This document shows, in pieces, positions 36,210 to 47,581 of a stretch of 64,000 nt of DNA; position 1 is the stretch's first letter, and the number at the start of each line of letters is the position of its first letter. The notes under the pieces are model-generated. The model saw nothing but the letters and a program-made list of their open reading frames with translations, was not told the DNA's origin and searched no databases. The position numbers were made by a program, and so were the translations under genes. The stretch is from Gammaproteobacteria bacterium (GTDB taxonomy: Bacteria; Pseudomonadota; Gammaproteobacteria; Pseudomonadales; Azotimanducaceae), in contig VXNM01000014.1 of the NCBI GenBank assembly GCA_009840545.1, positions 121,197 through 185,196 on the forward strand, read 5' to 3'.

Positions 36210-38033
36210 CTAGTCCACGGTATGCTGCATTAGCTCGAGATCCTTCTCAGCAACGTACTCCTTGATCTTTTCCATGTCTTCCTTAGTCATGAAAGGTCCG
36301 TCGATGTAGTTTTCAACCAAGATCAAACGAGCCCCCTCCCTCTTTACCTCCTCGTAAGGAACCGAGTCGAACTTTTCGAGAAGGTCCTGTGGCTGCTTGA
36401 CCGCCCAATTCCAAACAAACGCCTCATAGTGCTTCTGCTGATCTTCTTCCGGTTCATCGGAGATCATCTGAAGCGCGCGATCCGACTCACCATCTTCAAT
36501 CAAGTGTGTGGCAATGCTAGAAAGTGCAGTTCTACGTGTGGCTGAGTTGCGAGCGGAACTAAGCAGCTCGATAGCCCTTTCAACGTCCCATCTTGCCGTG
36601 GACCCAATCACTACGGCCTCTGGTCCAACGCCATCTTCATCCGTGGGGCTAGCAAGTGCCATTTCCCATGCACTGTGCGGATCTTTCCGTAAGGCTTCAT
36701 AAAAAATCGTGCCGGTGTAGCCCTGTGTAATTTCGGCAGCAGGCAGGTTCTTGTCTCCAGATGTCGTCCACTCGAGTGCTGCAAGCGGATCATATCGGGC
36801 CCAATCCATCACGAGGTTGTCGACAATCATGCGCCTCGTTCGATCGTCCTTAATGTCCTCCAGAAAGTCTGGAACTGACTCAGGTGAGGTGTACCTCATG
36901 CTTAGTAGTGCGGTTTCTCGACCCCAATCACGAAGTGAAGATGGGAGATTTGGCAAGGACGCAAGAAGGGTGTGACCGTCGACTTCCGCCCATGCGATGA
37001 TGGCCGCACGCTGTAGGCGTAGTGAGTCGTCTTTTGTTTCTCGATCAACCAATTCTGCCGCCTGGAACGCGCTCCATCCGTCTTCCGCAGCCCAAATACC
37101 GATCGCTCGGAGTAACACTTCCCGGTCTGTGGTTCTTACATGTTTTGCATATTCAACGGACGCTGTAGCGTCTTCCTCAAGGTACCTCTCCAAGAGCACT
37201 TGGACTAGCCATGCACGATCCGCCTTGCTGGCTATATCTTTCATAACTTCCTGGTGGGCTTTGAATCCGTCCTTTTTGATCCATTCCCCAGCCACATGAG
37301 CCAACGCATCGCGTTGTGACTCGCTAAGTTCTTTGAGACTAATGCCGTAATCTGTCGCAAGTTGGTTCCAAACACTCTTGGGATTCTCCACTGTGTCCTC
37401 GATCAGCCTTCTTGCCTCCAAATCGACGAGAACACTATCGTCGCCGAACTGACGAGCAATTGCATGCCGTATTTCCTTGGAAAGGTCGCTGCGAGCAACC
37501 AATATTCCTCTCAAGGCTTGGTTACTCTTGGGGAGATCCAAATTCCTTCCGTGTTCTATTGCCTCATCGAGTCCAAATATTGACCACTCCTCGAAGACCG
37601 CTTGTATCAGGAGTTGCTGCTGATCTTCCGGAATTTCGTCAATTAGATTCAAGGCTTTTTGCGGACTGATCAAAGAGAGTCTTCGAACCATAGATTCCTG
37701 CAATCCGGCTTGTTGAATGCTTGGCATCTCGTTTAACGATTGATTGAAAAGCTCTTCCAGTTTCTCGGCTGATGCATCTGCAAGAAGGTGATACAGTGCG
37801 GTGCTTCGCTCGAACTCACTGAGAATGGAGAGAGTGATTCTTTTCAGCTCAACATCGACGTCGCCGTTCTGGGTTAAATCCGAGACCTCAGTTGCCGACA
37901 GCTGGCTGAAAGTGAATAGCGACCACAACAATAAGCCCAATCGCACAGAAACAACTTGCAATACATCCCGAGACGAGCCAGCGGTCTCAACGTGACACTT
38001 CAGTGCCAGTCTTTTTTTCTTTTCAGATTTCAT
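36210..38033 (-). CDS. exported helical-repeat protein, first of a tandem pair
   Basis: A 607-residue protein: basic N-terminus, hydrophobic segment at about residues 27-45 (VSVRLGLLLWSLFTF), then an alpha-helical repeat body with the same units as the next gene (FEEWSIFGLDEAIEHGRNL, MDWARYDPLAALEW, WNWAVKQPQDLLEKFD). Shared order of segments (PQKALNLI... / PHKALSLI..., ALRGILVARSDL / ALRGLVRARTDL) shows a duplication followed by strong divergence. Single-residue motifs suggest binding, not catalysis. Family not recognised. Confidence 0.82.
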   Translation of the reverse strand: MKSEKKKRLALKCHVETAGSSRDVLQVVSVRLGLLLWSLFTFSQLSATEVSDLTQNGDVDVELKRITLSILSEFERSTALYHLLADASAEKLEELFNQSLNEMPSIQQAGLQESMVRRLSLISPQKALNLIDEIPEDQQQLLIQAVFEEWSIFGLDEAIEHGRNLDLPKSNQALRGILVARSDLSKEIRHAIARQFGDDSVLVDLEARRLIEDTVENPKSVWNQLATDYGISLKELSESQRDALAHVAGEWIKKDGFKAHQEVMKDIASKADRAWLVQVLLERYLEEDATASVEYAKHVRTTDREVLLRAIGIWAAEDGWSAFQAAELVDRETKDDSLRLQRAAIIAWAEVDGHTLLASLPNLPSSLRDWGRETALLSMRYTSPESVPDFLEDIKDDRTRRMIVDNLVMDWARYDPLAALEWTTSGDKNLPAAEITQGYTGTIFYEALRKDPHSAWEMALASPTDEDGVGPEAVVIGSTARWDVERAIELLSSARNSATRRTALSSIATHLIEDGESDRALQMISDEPEEDQQKHYEAFVWNWAVKQPQDLLEKFDSVPYEEVKREGARLILVENYIDGPFMTKEDMEKIKEYVAEKDLELMQHTVD

Positions 38034-38116
38034 TGCTTAAACGACCTTTCGTACAAAGATCTGAAGAACTGGATTCGGATTGTGCTATGGACTCACAACC
38101 CTAACTTTAACACCCG

Positions 38117-38485
38117 CTAACCTTCGCGAAGCATTTTCTTTATTTCTTGGAGGTCCTCGATTAGTTCGCTAATGCTGGAAGACTTGATACTCTTGCTTGC
38201 CTCGGAGTCTGGCTCGGTCGGTTCGCCTTTTAAGTGGTGGCGGGCACCGTTAATCGTAAAACCCTGTTCGTGAAGCAAGCCGCGAATCTTGCGCACAAAC
38301 AAGATGTCGTCGCGCTTGTAGTATCGCCTGTTAGCTCTACGTTCAAGATTCTGTAGTTGCGAGAACTGTTGTTCCCAATAGCGAAGGACGTGCTGCTTTA
38401 CACCACAAAGTTCGCTAACCTCGCCGATAGTGAAGTAAAGCTTGTCTGGAATTTCAGGAAGGCTACTCGATTCCTGGTCCGGCAT
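38117..38485 (-). CDS. MerR-family DNA-binding protein of the ihfA locus
   Basis: A 122-residue protein with a MerR winged-helix N-terminus (YFTIGEVSELCGVKQHVLRYWE, residues 15-36; RRANRRYYKRDDI wing) and a short helical tail (about 80-122). This small MerR-like gene typically follows ihfA in gammaproteobacteria; its target is not known. It overlaps ihfA by 23 nt and is the last gene of the translation operon. No metal-binding Cys cluster is seen at the end. Confidence 0.92.
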   Translation of the reverse strand: MPDQESSSLPEIPDKLYFTIGEVSELCGVKQHVLRYWEQQFSQLQNLERRANRRYYKRDDILFVRKIRGLLHEQGFTINGARHHLKGEPTEPDSEASKSIKSSSISELIEDLQEIKKMLREG

Positions 38486-38780
38486 ATTCTGTAATCCGGT
38501 TCTTGAGCATCGAACTGGGCCGGAATGTGACGACTCGACGTGCCGTAACCGTTGCGACTTCTCCGGTTCTTAAATTGCGTCCTGGACGTTCTTTCTTGTC
38601 ACGAGTGCCAAAGGTGCCGAATTTCTGCACTTTCACTGAAGAGTCGCCTTCCAGACCGGAAATTATCTCTTCAAAGAATGTAGCGACAACATCACGTGCT
38701 TCACGCTCGTTGAGTCCGAGTTCTTCCTTCAGAATTCTTGCTAAGTCAGCTCTAGTTAATGTCTTGCCGTCTTCAGACAA
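38463..38780 (-). CDS. ihfA: integration host factor alpha subunit
   Basis: A 105-residue HU/IHF protein. LTRADLARILKEELGLNEREA begins the helical dimer part, and the beta-arm carries KFGTFGTRDKKERPGRNLRTGE with the Pro that wedges into DNA, as in IHF. The position right after pheT identifies it as alpha rather than beta or HU. It starts at a TTG 10 nt after GGGAGG. It bends DNA at specific sites and helps many regulatory complexes. Confidence 0.94.
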   Translation of the reverse strand: MSEDGKTLTRADLARILKEELGLNEREARDVVATFFEEIISGLEGDSSVKVQKFGTFGTRDKKERPGRNLRTGEVATVTARRVVTFRPSSMLKNRITEYAGPGIE

Positions 38781-38812
38781 AGTCTGCTCGCCTCCCGTGA
38801 CCTCTTACCATC

Positions 38813-41176
38813 TCACTTGCGTAATTGTGCACCAAATTGCTCCTTAAGCCGTAGCACCACTGCGTCAATCTGATCGTTAGCTTCTGTGTCAACTAATGTT
38901 CGTCTCGTATCTTGCAACGTCATGCCAATAGCTAAGCTCTTCTTGTTGCGGCCAAGCTTCTCGGAACGGAACACGTCGAATACCGTGAATTCGACAAGTA
39001 ATTCTCCCAATTCATTGGACACTTCCTGCTCAATGCGACCCACAGAAATTGACTCGTCGAGCACAAGAGCAAGGTCACGACGCACCGATGGATAAGTGCT
39101 AATCGCCCGAGCTGTTTTCGTTTCTGTATCTAGCAAGAGATTCGCTTCGAGTTCGAATACATAAGTAGAACCTTCAATCTCGAATACTTCCTGAGTCTTT
39201 GATTCAAGAAGTCCAAACGAACCCAATTTCTTGCCATCGACGAAGATATCGGCACCATTTCCATACTCCAGCCAAGGCACATTGGATTCCTTCCACTCGA
39301 CCTCACCAACCGGCAACAAATGCTCTATATTCCCTTTCAGGTCAAAGAAATCTACGAGCTCAGACTGGTTTCCCCATCCTTCCGGTTGGCGTAGTCCCCA
39401 TGCAACTCCGGCCAACCGTTCTCTGTGGAGAGTCTTGGAATCGCTATAGCCGAAGCACTGACCGTATTCATAAACACGAACATGATCGTGTTGCCGGGCG
39501 ATATTGTAGGAGACGACATCCAACAATCCCGGCAATAGTGACCACCTCATAACCTCACGTTCTATCGACATCGGGTTCTGAAGAACGAGGGACTCATTTG
39601 AACCTGCGAACTCGGCGTTTTTTTCCCTTTCGATGAAGCTATAAGTGACCGCTTCGTGGTAGCCAAGCGACTTCAGCTTGGTGCGCAAGTCGCTGGAGTC
39701 TCCCCGAGCGTTTGCAACGGGCTCTAATGCAAGCGTTGCATTGGGCATCTTGGTTGCTACGTTGTCGTAGCCGTAGACTCGACACACCTCTTCAACTAAA
39801 TCCTCCTCAATCGAAATGTCGAATCGATGGGCTGGTGATCGGCACGTCCAACTTTCCGCACTTTCCGAGGGGTCAAATCCTAAGCGCCGAAAGATTCCTT
39901 GTACTGAGGTATCCGGGATTTCCTCACCAATGAGTGCAGAAAGTCGATTCTTGGCGATACTCACAGTGATTGGTGTTGGTATGTGTTCCTGCGACCGAGC
40001 CTCAATCACATCTCCCGCCGAACCACCTGCTATTTCCAGAATGAGCGAGGTCGCTCGTTGTAGAGCGGTTTCTTGGAGTTCATAGTCAACTCCTCGTTCA
40101 TATCTGGTCGAGGCATCAGTTTGAAGACCATACTTACGGGCAGTACCAACAACTGCATCTGGGACAAAAAATGCGCACTCAAGCAGAACACTCTGTGTGC
40201 CATCCGAAACCCCGCTATCGAGCCCGCCAATTACTCCTGCGATCGCAACGGGTCTATCACCACTCGTGATGAGTAGAACTTCCTCATCTAACTTTGCTTC
40301 CGTGCCATCCAACAAAGTGAGTTTCTCCTGCGCTCGTGCGCGCCGTACTCCTATTCCACAACTCACAGCCTCTAGATCGAACGCATGCATAGGTTGACCC
40401 CACTCAACCATTACGTAGTTGAGTATGTCCACAATCGCATTGACTGACCGAATACCACACGCATTAAGTCGTCTCGTTAGCCAGAAAGGCACTTGTGCAT
40501 TGACATCGAGATTCTCAATAATTTGCCCCAAGTACACCGGGCAACCCTCGGGTGCCTCAAGTTCAATTGGTACCTGTTTCGTTGAAGAATTAACGGATTG
40601 GGAAACTTCTGGCTCTCTGACTGGAAGTTCATTTACAACCGCCACTTCTCTAGCGACTCCCCGAATTGAAAAACAGTCGCCTCGATTGGGGGTCAGGTCG
40701 ATCTCAATGCAGTTGTCTTCGATATTGTGTGTGTCGGCTAGCGGCAGTCCAAGAGTTGCAGTTGAAGGCAATTCCAAGATACCTGTCGCGTCTTCGCCAA
40801 CTCCAAGCTCACTAGCGCTACACAACATCCCGTTGGACTCGACTCCTTGAAACGCCCGTCGCTTGACGCGAATTTCGTTCGGCAACGCGGCGTTAATTCG
40901 AGCAAACGCACTCTTCATACCTACTCTAACGTTGGGGGCGCCACACACCACTTGGTGCTCTTCATCTCCCGTCGAGACCGAGCAAACTGTTAGGTGATCA
41001 GATTGAGGATGAATCTCGACCGATGTAATCGCTCCTACTACTACGTCTGTGAAGTCCCCTCCAATGGCTTCGACAGCGTCCACTTCTAGCCCAAGATTCG
41101 TCAATTGATCGCAAAGCTGATCAAGCGATACGGGAGGATCTACCCATTCTCGCAGCCAGGACTCCGGAATTCTCAT
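38813..41176 (-). CDS. pheT: phenylalanyl-tRNA synthetase beta subunit
   Basis: A 787-residue subunit of the alpha2-beta2 enzyme. Domains in order: N-terminal region (SWLREWVDP), tRNA-binding OB-fold (about 39-150, VVVGAITSVEIHPQSDHLTVC), B3/B4 editing domain, B5 DNA-binding-like domain (about 400-475), the catalytic-like core, and a C-terminal anticodon-binding FDX-ACB domain (YPSVRRDLALVLDE). Length is normal. It begins 9 nt after pheS. Confidence 0.97.
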   Translation of the reverse strand: MRIPESWLREWVDPPVSLDQLCDQLTNLGLEVDAVEAIGGDFTDVVVGAITSVEIHPQSDHLTVCSVSTGDEEHQVVCGAPNVRVGMKSAFARINAALPNEIRVKRRAFQGVESNGMLCSASELGVGEDATGILELPSTATLGLPLADTHNIEDNCIEIDLTPNRGDCFSIRGVAREVAVVNELPVREPEVSQSVNSSTKQVPIELEAPEGCPVYLGQIIENLDVNAQVPFWLTRRLNACGIRSVNAIVDILNYVMVEWGQPMHAFDLEAVSCGIGVRRARAQEKLTLLDGTEAKLDEEVLLITSGDRPVAIAGVIGGLDSGVSDGTQSVLLECAFFVPDAVVGTARKYGLQTDASTRYERGVDYELQETALQRATSLILEIAGGSAGDVIEARSQEHIPTPITVSIAKNRLSALIGEEIPDTSVQGIFRRLGFDPSESAESWTCRSPAHRFDISIEEDLVEEVCRVYGYDNVATKMPNATLALEPVANARGDSSDLRTKLKSLGYHEAVTYSFIEREKNAEFAGSNESLVLQNPMSIEREVMRWSLLPGLLDVVSYNIARQHDHVRVYEYGQCFGYSDSKTLHRERLAGVAWGLRQPEGWGNQSELVDFFDLKGNIEHLLPVGEVEWKESNVPWLEYGNGADIFVDGKKLGSFGLLESKTQEVFEIEGSTYVFELEANLLLDTETKTARAISTYPSVRRDLALVLDESISVGRIEQEVSNELGELLVEFTVFDVFRSEKLGRNKKSLAIGMTLQDTRRTLVDTEANDQIDAVVLRLKEQFGAQLRK

Positions 41177-41185
41177 GACGTCAAG

Positions 41186-42268
<1,083 letters not shown>

Positions 42269-42628
42269 TTACCCTGCCAGGGCGTTCTTAGCTTCGCTTA
42301 CTAGTTGAGCAAAAGTGGCAGTCTCATTGACTGCCAGGTCCGCAAGGACCTTGCGGTCGATATTGATAGATGCCTTCTTGAGCCCATTCATGAATCGACT
42401 GTAGGTCATGCCGTTCTGTCGCGCAGCGGCATTGATACGCATGATCCAAAGTGCGCGAAACTGTCGCTTCTTTTGGCGACGATCACGGTAGGCATATTGA
42501 CCGGCCTTGATTACGGCTTGCTTTGCTACTTTAAAGGATCGACTTCGTGCACCGTAGTACCCTCGCGCCTGCTTGAGTACTTTCTTTCTTCGGTTTCGAG
42601 ATGCTACGCTACTCTTCGCTCGTGACAC
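42269..42628 (-). CDS. rplT: 50S ribosomal protein bL20
   Basis: A 119-residue basic protein, standard for bL20 ([20 protein letters not shown], then [13 protein letters not shown] and [15 protein letters not shown]). It starts at a GTG 15 nt after the bL35 stop, with AAGGAA in front. bL20 binds 23S rRNA early in assembly and, in other bacteria, represses its own operon; I did not see a clear leader structure here. Confidence 0.97.
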   Translation of the reverse strand: MSRAKSSVASRNRRKKVLKQARGYYGARSRSFKVAKQAVIKAGQYAYRDRRQKKRQFRALWIMRINAAARQNGMTYSRFMNGLKKASINIDRKVLADLAVNETATFAQLVSEAKNALAG

Positions 42629-42643
42629 TGCTATTCCTTAGAT

Positions 42644-42844
42644 TTATCGGGCGTCGTAGGGAAGCATGGTGTCGAGTTTCGAAGTATCCCCGGGCGAAAC
42701 TTCCTTGAATCCCCGCAATTGTCGTTTGCGCTGTTGAGATTTCTTGGTTTGCAAGTGGTTCTTGCCAGTTCTCTTGTGTTTGTAGCCCGTGGATGTTCGA
42801 CGAAATCGTTTTGCCGCTCCACGATGTGTCTTAAGTTTTGGCAT
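42644..42844 (-). CDS. rpmI: 50S ribosomal protein bL35
   Basis: A 66-residue basic protein ([20 protein letters not shown]...) matching bL35 over its whole length. Its ATG lies inside infC, giving a 14-nt overlap (ATGCCAAAACTTAA holds the start of rpmI and the stop of infC). This implies translational coupling. The usual Ala/Val-Asn-rich tail is replaced by [12 protein letters not shown]. Confidence 0.97.
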   Translation of the reverse strand: MPKLKTHRGAAKRFRRTSTGYKHKRTGKNHLQTKKSQQRKRQLRGFKEVSPGDTSKLDTMLPYDAR

Positions 42845-43400
42845 TTTTGGGCTGTGCCCTTCCTTTTTTGCTTAGAGGAGCCAAGATCATCAGCATGTCT
42901 TTGCCTTCAGCCATGGGTCTCGTTTCAACTGATGCAATTTCAGACAAGTCATTCTCGATTCGTTCCAGCATTCTCAGTGCAATTTCTGGATGTAGCACTT
43001 CTCTGCCCCGAAACTTCATCCTGACCTTAGCTTTGTCGCCATCGGACAAGAATCTCTCGATCATTCGTAGCTTGATCTGGTAATCGGCCTCTCTTGTTGT
43101 CGGTCTCAGACCTACTTCCTTGACCTGAGTTCCTTTCTGCTTCTTCTTGTTTGCAGCAATCTGCTTCTTGCGTTCGAAGAGATGCTTGTTGTAGTCAAGT
43201 ATCTTGACCACTGGTGGATTGGCACCGGGTGCAATCAACACCAAGTCCATTCCGTCGTCTCGTGCCTCTTGTAGAGCACGAGACCGTGGGACAACTCCCA
43301 CTTGGTTTCCTTCTTTATCTACTAAACGCACTTGCAGTGCGTCAATTTCTTCGTTTAGTTTCGCGCGTTCAAAGCGGGAGCCCGCCGATGCCTTACTGAT
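42831..43400 (-). CDS. infC: translation initiation factor IF-3, ATC start
   Basis: 189 residues when started at ATC 43400. The N-terminal domain follows as [21 protein letters not shown], and the C-terminal domain ([29 protein letters not shown]) ends with a basic Lys-rich tail. GAGGGAG (43406-43412) lies 5 nt upstream of the ATC. The first standard codon, GTG 43331, would delete part of the first domain. IF-3 proofreads start codons, and its own AUU/AUC start gives self-repression in enterics. thrS, which usually precedes infC, is absent here. Confidence 0.95.
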   Translation of the reverse strand: MSKASAGSRFERAKLNEEIDALQVRLVDKEGNQVGVVPRSRALQEARDDGMDLVLIAPGANPPVVKILDYNKHLFERKKQIAANKKKQKGTQVKEVGLRPTTREADYQIKLRMIERFLSDGDKAKVRMKFRGREVLHPEIALRMLERIENDLSEIASVETRPMAEGKDMLMILAPLSKKGRAQPKNAKT

Positions 43401-43412
43401 ACCTTCTCCCTC
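43398..43412 (-). promoter_or_regulatory. infC: ribosome binding site and ATC start of infC
   Basis: Read on the - strand: GAGGGAG (43412-43406), 5-nt spacer AAGGT, then ATC (43400-43398). An in-frame TAA stands just before the SD. The non-standard start fits the known autoregulation of infC. Confidence 0.75.
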
Positions 43413-43509
43413 AAATTAGATCGAATAGCTCACATTTCAATTAATCAATACCGAATAGTCTGCAACAATTTTTCGAACAAATGCGTTTCTCGTCATGCAC
43501 ACCTCAGTA

Positions 43510-43539
43510 TTGACTAATCCCCAGTGTCTAAATTTTACT
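43510..43539 (+). promoter_or_regulatory. candidate promoter of tRNA-Val
   Basis: TTGACT (43510-43515), an 18-nt spacer, and TTTACT (43534-43539), which matches four of six -10 positions. It would give a leader of about 95 nt before the tRNA. Only weakly supported. Confidence 0.3.
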
Positions 43540-43641
43540 ACACGAGATTCGTGTAACGCGAAACAACACCGAAGAAATCGCAGTGTTAAGCCCGACACTC
43601 GACGAAATGGCGCATACATTGCAGTAACATACCTGCTCAGT

Positions 43642-43718
43642 AGGCGCGTAGCTCAGTTGGCTAGAGCATCACCTTGACATGGTGGGGGTCGTTGGTTCAA
43701 GTCCAATCGCGCCTACCA
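43642..43718 (+). tRNA. tRNA-Val (anticodon GAC)
   Basis: A 77-nt cloverleaf: acceptor AGGCGCG with CGCGCCT, GCTC/GAGC D-stem, anticodon stem TCACC/GGTGG with loop TTGACAT, T-arm GTTGG-TTCAAGT-CCAAT, and an encoded CCA at 43716-43718. The GAC anticodon is at 43676-43678. It converges with uvrB and is divergent from infC. Confidence 0.97.
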
Positions 43719-43739
43719 GAACGCTAGTATCAACGCGAT

Positions 43740-45758
43740 CTAAGCAGTTACAAACGCCGCTTTCTTAATTTCCGCAATTTCGTCACGGATCAACGCAGCT
43801 TCCTCAAACTCCAACTGCTCTGCGTGCTCGTGCATACGTCGGTTCAGTTCCTTGAGCAACTTGCTAGCTTCGTGGGGATCTAGGGGAATATCGATGGTCG
43901 GGACAGAAACCGTCTCCTTTCGACTTCGCTCCCGACGGCGGCTTGCACGCGATGAACGAGCACCTTCCATCACGTCTGCAACCTCTTTGGTCACTGACTC
44001 GGGCGTTATTCCATGTTCCTCATTGAAGTTCAATTGCTTGGTGCGACGACGATTTGTCTCGTCGATCGCTCGTTGCATCGAACCTGTTACTACATCTGCA
44101 TAGAGAATCGCACGACCATGGATATTTCGAGCTGCGCGACCGATAGTTTGGATGAGTGACCGCTCTGCGCGAAGGAATCCCTCCTTATCTGCATCTAATA
44201 CCGCTACAAGAGAGACTTCAGGCATATCCAATCCTTCCCGAAGCAAGTTAATACCAACAAGCACATCGAACTCTCCAAGTCTCAGGTCACGAATGATCTC
44301 GACTCGTTCGACGGTCTCGATATCAGAATGCAGATAGCGTACTCTGATGCCGTTCCCATCGAGGTACTCAGTTAGGTCCTCGGCCATTCGTTTCGTTAAA
44401 GTTGTAACTAGGACACGTTCGCCAGCATTTACCGTATCGTGAATCTGCTTGAGCAAGTCATCAACCTGAGTCGTGGCTGGAAGTATGTCGACGTCGGGAT
44501 CAACAAGCCCGGTGGGGCGTACGACCTGCTCCACCGTTTGTGCTGAGAACTCCGCTTCGTAGTCGCCAGGAGTGGCAGAAACGAACACCATTTGCGGGGC
44601 GAGATCCTCCCATTCGTCAAATCGCAGGGGTCGATTGTCGAGAGCAGATGGCAAGCGGAATCCATACTCTACTAATGTTTCTTTTCGAGACCGATCTCCC
44701 CTGTACATTGCGCCAAGTTGAGGAATCGTCACATGCGATTCATCGATAAACAATAGCGAACCAGTAGGCAAATACTCAAACAGCGTCGGTGGTGGTTCAC
44801 CAGGCTCTCGACCTGAGAGATACCGTGAATAGTTCTCAATACCGCTACAGAATCCCAATTCTCGAATCATTTCTAGGTCATACAGTGTCCGTTGCTCAAG
44901 CCTTTGAGCCTCGACCAGCTTGTTTTGTGTGCGCAGTACTTCCAGACGATCCTCGAGTTCCTCGCGAATGTCGTCGAGCACCGAATGAACTCGTTCCATG
45001 GGAGTAACGTAGTGGGACTTAGGAAACACCGTGTAGCGAGGTACTTGATTCAGAATCTCTCCCGTCAATGGATCGAACGTATAGAGACTGTCGACTACGT
45101 CGTCGAATAGCTCAACGCGTAGAGCTTCTTTCTCCGACTCGGCAGGATAGATGTCAACTACATCGCCACGGACACGATAGGTTCCCCGTTGAAATGCCAT
45201 GTCATTACGTGTGTACTGTAGTAGCGCAAGCCTATTGAGTATGTACCGCTGGTCGGCACGATCCCCTCGGTCAATATGAAGCACCATCTTCAAGTAAGAG
45301 CCTGGATCGCCTAGCCCATAAATTGCAGAAACTGAGGCGACAATGATCGTATCTTTGCGCTGCATCAGAGCTTTCGTCGCGGACAACCTCATCTGTTCGA
45401 TGTGATCGTTGATCGATGCGTCCTTTTCTATGTATACGTCTGTCGCAGGAACGTAAGCTTCAGGTTGGTAGTAGTCGTAATAGGAAACGAAGTACTCAAC
45501 CGCATTCTTGGGAAAGAACTCTCGAAACTCGCCGTAGAGTTGCGCTGCCAGAGTTTTGTTGTGAGCCAGCACCAAAGTCGGCCTCTGCAATTCTTGAATT
45601 ACATTGGCCATAGTGAAAGTCTTTCCGGAACCGGTAACACCCAAGAGTGTCTGATGTGCAAAGCCTTCGTTGACTCCTTCAGTCAATGCACTGATGGCGT
45701 CGGGTTGGTCTCCTGCCGGCGTGTAGTCAGCTACAAGATTGAACTGTTCGTGTTGCAC
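43740..45758 (-). CDS. uvrB: excinuclease ABC subunit B
   Basis: A 672-residue DNA repair helicase-like protein that receives damaged DNA from UvrA and loads UvrC. It has Walker A with K46 (GVTGSGKT), the beta-hairpin ([13 protein letters not shown]), [13 protein letters not shown], helicase motifs V and VI ([22 protein letters not shown]) and a C-terminal UVR domain (about 632-667). Complete, normal length. It is alone; uvrA and uvrC are not in the window. Confidence 0.98.
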   Translation of the reverse strand: MQHEQFNLVADYTPAGDQPDAISALTEGVNEGFAHQTLLGVTGSGKTFTMANVIQELQRPTLVLAHNKTLAAQLYGEFREFFPKNAVEYFVSYYDYYQPEAYVPATDVYIEKDASINDHIEQMRLSATKALMQRKDTIIVASVSAIYGLGDPGSYLKMVLHIDRGDRADQRYILNRLALLQYTRNDMAFQRGTYRVRGDVVDIYPAESEKEALRVELFDDVVDSLYTFDPLTGEILNQVPRYTVFPKSHYVTPMERVHSVLDDIREELEDRLEVLRTQNKLVEAQRLEQRTLYDLEMIRELGFCSGIENYSRYLSGREPGEPPPTLFEYLPTGSLLFIDESHVTIPQLGAMYRGDRSRKETLVEYGFRLPSALDNRPLRFDEWEDLAPQMVFVSATPGDYEAEFSAQTVEQVVRPTGLVDPDVDILPATTQVDDLLKQIHDTVNAGERVLVTTLTKRMAEDLTEYLDGNGIRVRYLHSDIETVERVEIIRDLRLGEFDVLVGINLLREGLDMPEVSLVAVLDADKEGFLRAERSLIQTIGRAARNIHGRAILYADVVTGSMQRAIDETNRRRTKQLNFNEEHGITPESVTKEVADVMEGARSSRASRRRERSRKETVSVPTIDIPLDPHEASKLLKELNRRMHEHAEQLEFEEAALIRDEIAEIKKAAFVTA

Positions 45759-45793
45759 AACTGTCGGATGTGTTCTCTAGTCCGCTATCGAGG

Positions 45794-47344
45794 TCAAATT
45801 ATCCGAGATTCGTGCTTGCCCCAATAACGATCTCTAAGTAATCGTTTGTACAGTTTGCCGGTCGGTAATCGCGGCATTTCGTCAATGAAGTCGATGGACT
45901 TGGGCACCATGTAGTGAGCGATTCGCTCTCGTCCATACTCGATCAGTTCCTGTTCAACTTCCGGAGCTTGTTCGATATCTTCCGCCAATTGAACCACTGC
46001 CTTAACCTCCTCGCCAAAGTCTTCATTCGGTACGCCAAATACAGCGATATCAAGGACCTTCGGATGAAGAATATATGCGTTTTCAATCTCTTGTGGGTAA
46101 ATGTTCACACCTCCCGAAACAATCATGAAATTTCGGCGATCGGTAAGGTAAAGATAGTTTTCCTCATCGAGATAGCCTACGTCTCCAAGCGTAGTCCAGT
46201 TTGAATGCACCGGATGGCGCACTTCATTCGTCTTTTCCGGTGCGTTGTGGTAGCGATAACCCACTTTCTCTTGTTCAAAATAGATGATCCCGGCGTTACG
46301 AGCAGATAGTTCAGTGCCGTCCTCGTCACAGATGTGGACCAATCCGTTTGTATTCTTGCCAACCGATCCTGGATGCTCCATCCACTCGGCACTCCCAATT
46401 CGTGTGGTTCCATTGCCTTCGGTACCTGCGTAGTACTCCTCAACAATGGGTCCCCACCACTCGATCATTCGACGTTTGACATCGACAGGACACGGAGCAG
46501 CTGCATGGATCGCGCATTGATGACTCGACAAGTCGTACTGGTTGCGTTCCTTCTCGGGGAGTTTCAGCATTCGTACAAACATTGTGGGAACCCACTGACT
46601 GTGAGTGATCGAATAGCGTTCAATAAATTCCAAAGAGTTCAAGGCATCGAATCGGGGCATCACGACTACCGTCCCACCAATTCTGTGAATCGCGTTGGTA
46701 AACCCAAAAGGCGCGGCGTGATAGAGCGGTGCTGGTGACAGATATACGGTGTCTTGATCAAACCAGTACGGAGGCGATGCTTCTCCCGCTGGTGGTGGCA
46801 AATCGGTAAACCGTATTTCAGGCAAATCTCTAACGATGCCTTTCGGTCGGCCTGTAGTTCCGGAACTGTAAAGCATGCCCGCGCCCATCCATTGGTTTTC
46901 CAGCGGAGTAGCGTCCATGGGCAGCAGGATATCTTCGTAAGACTCCCATCCGTCGATACACTGCCCCATGATCAATCGGATTTGGCAATCAGGGATTAGA
47001 GGGGGTACTTCGGCTGCAACTTCGGATAGAGCACCGCTCGTAACGATTGCCTTTGACCCACTGTCGTTGATTAGGTATGCAACCTCATCTGCCGTCACGT
47101 AACGGTTGATTGTTGTGATGTAGAGCCCCGATCTGAGAGCCGCCCACACTACTTCGAAGAAAGAAAGTACATTGTCCGAGAAAATCGATATATGGTCGCC
47201 ACGACGCAATCCTTGATCGTAAAAGTGGCGAGATAAGCGATTCGATTGTTCGTCTAGTCTTCTATAGGTGAGCGTTTCCCCTGTTGTTGCGAGAACTGCC
47301 GCCACTTTGTCCGGCATCAACTTTGCGAAATATCCAGGATACAT
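45794..47344 (-). CDS. AMP-forming acyl-CoA synthetase/ligase
   Basis: A 516-residue ANL-superfamily enzyme. The P-loop is YSSGTTGRPKG (about 166-176). Motif A5 is YAGTEGNGTT, and the hinge and A8 region is YLTDRRNFMIVSGGVNIYPQEIE. The catalytic Lys is in PTGKLYKR near the end. It activates a carboxylic acid to its CoA ester; fatty or aromatic acids are both possible. It is followed by uvrB, with 35 nt between, but no functional link. Confidence 0.93.
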   Translation of the reverse strand: MYPGYFAKLMPDKVAAVLATTGETLTYRRLDEQSNRLSRHFYDQGLRRGDHISIFSDNVLSFFEVVWAALRSGLYITTINRYVTADEVAYLINDSGSKAIVTSGALSEVAAEVPPLIPDCQIRLIMGQCIDGWESYEDILLPMDATPLENQWMGAGMLYSSGTTGRPKGIVRDLPEIRFTDLPPPAGEASPPYWFDQDTVYLSPAPLYHAAPFGFTNAIHRIGGTVVVMPRFDALNSLEFIERYSITHSQWVPTMFVRMLKLPEKERNQYDLSSHQCAIHAAAPCPVDVKRRMIEWWGPIVEEYYAGTEGNGTTRIGSAEWMEHPGSVGKNTNGLVHICDEDGTELSARNAGIIYFEQEKVGYRYHNAPEKTNEVRHPVHSNWTTLGDVGYLDEENYLYLTDRRNFMIVSGGVNIYPQEIENAYILHPKVLDIAVFGVPNEDFGEEVKAVVQLAEDIEQAPEVEQELIEYGRERIAHYMVPKSIDFIDEMPRLPTGKLYKRLLRDRYWGKHESRII

Positions 47345-47581
47345 GTACTACATGGACTTGCGACTCTAGCGCATCATACTGTTAACCAATCTTAGAGGTT
47401 CATTTTTCAACATTCCTGATGCATCGCTTTCGAGACTCCACCAAGACCATGAGATAGCGTACGGACGGTTGGGCTCGAAGCAGCATGCAAGTATCGACTC
47501 TCTGCCGACATGTGATGACTCAGAGATTCAGTCGTGGTCGTCCAGTCTCTTGTTGGATTCGGTTGACATATGAGTGGAGAG

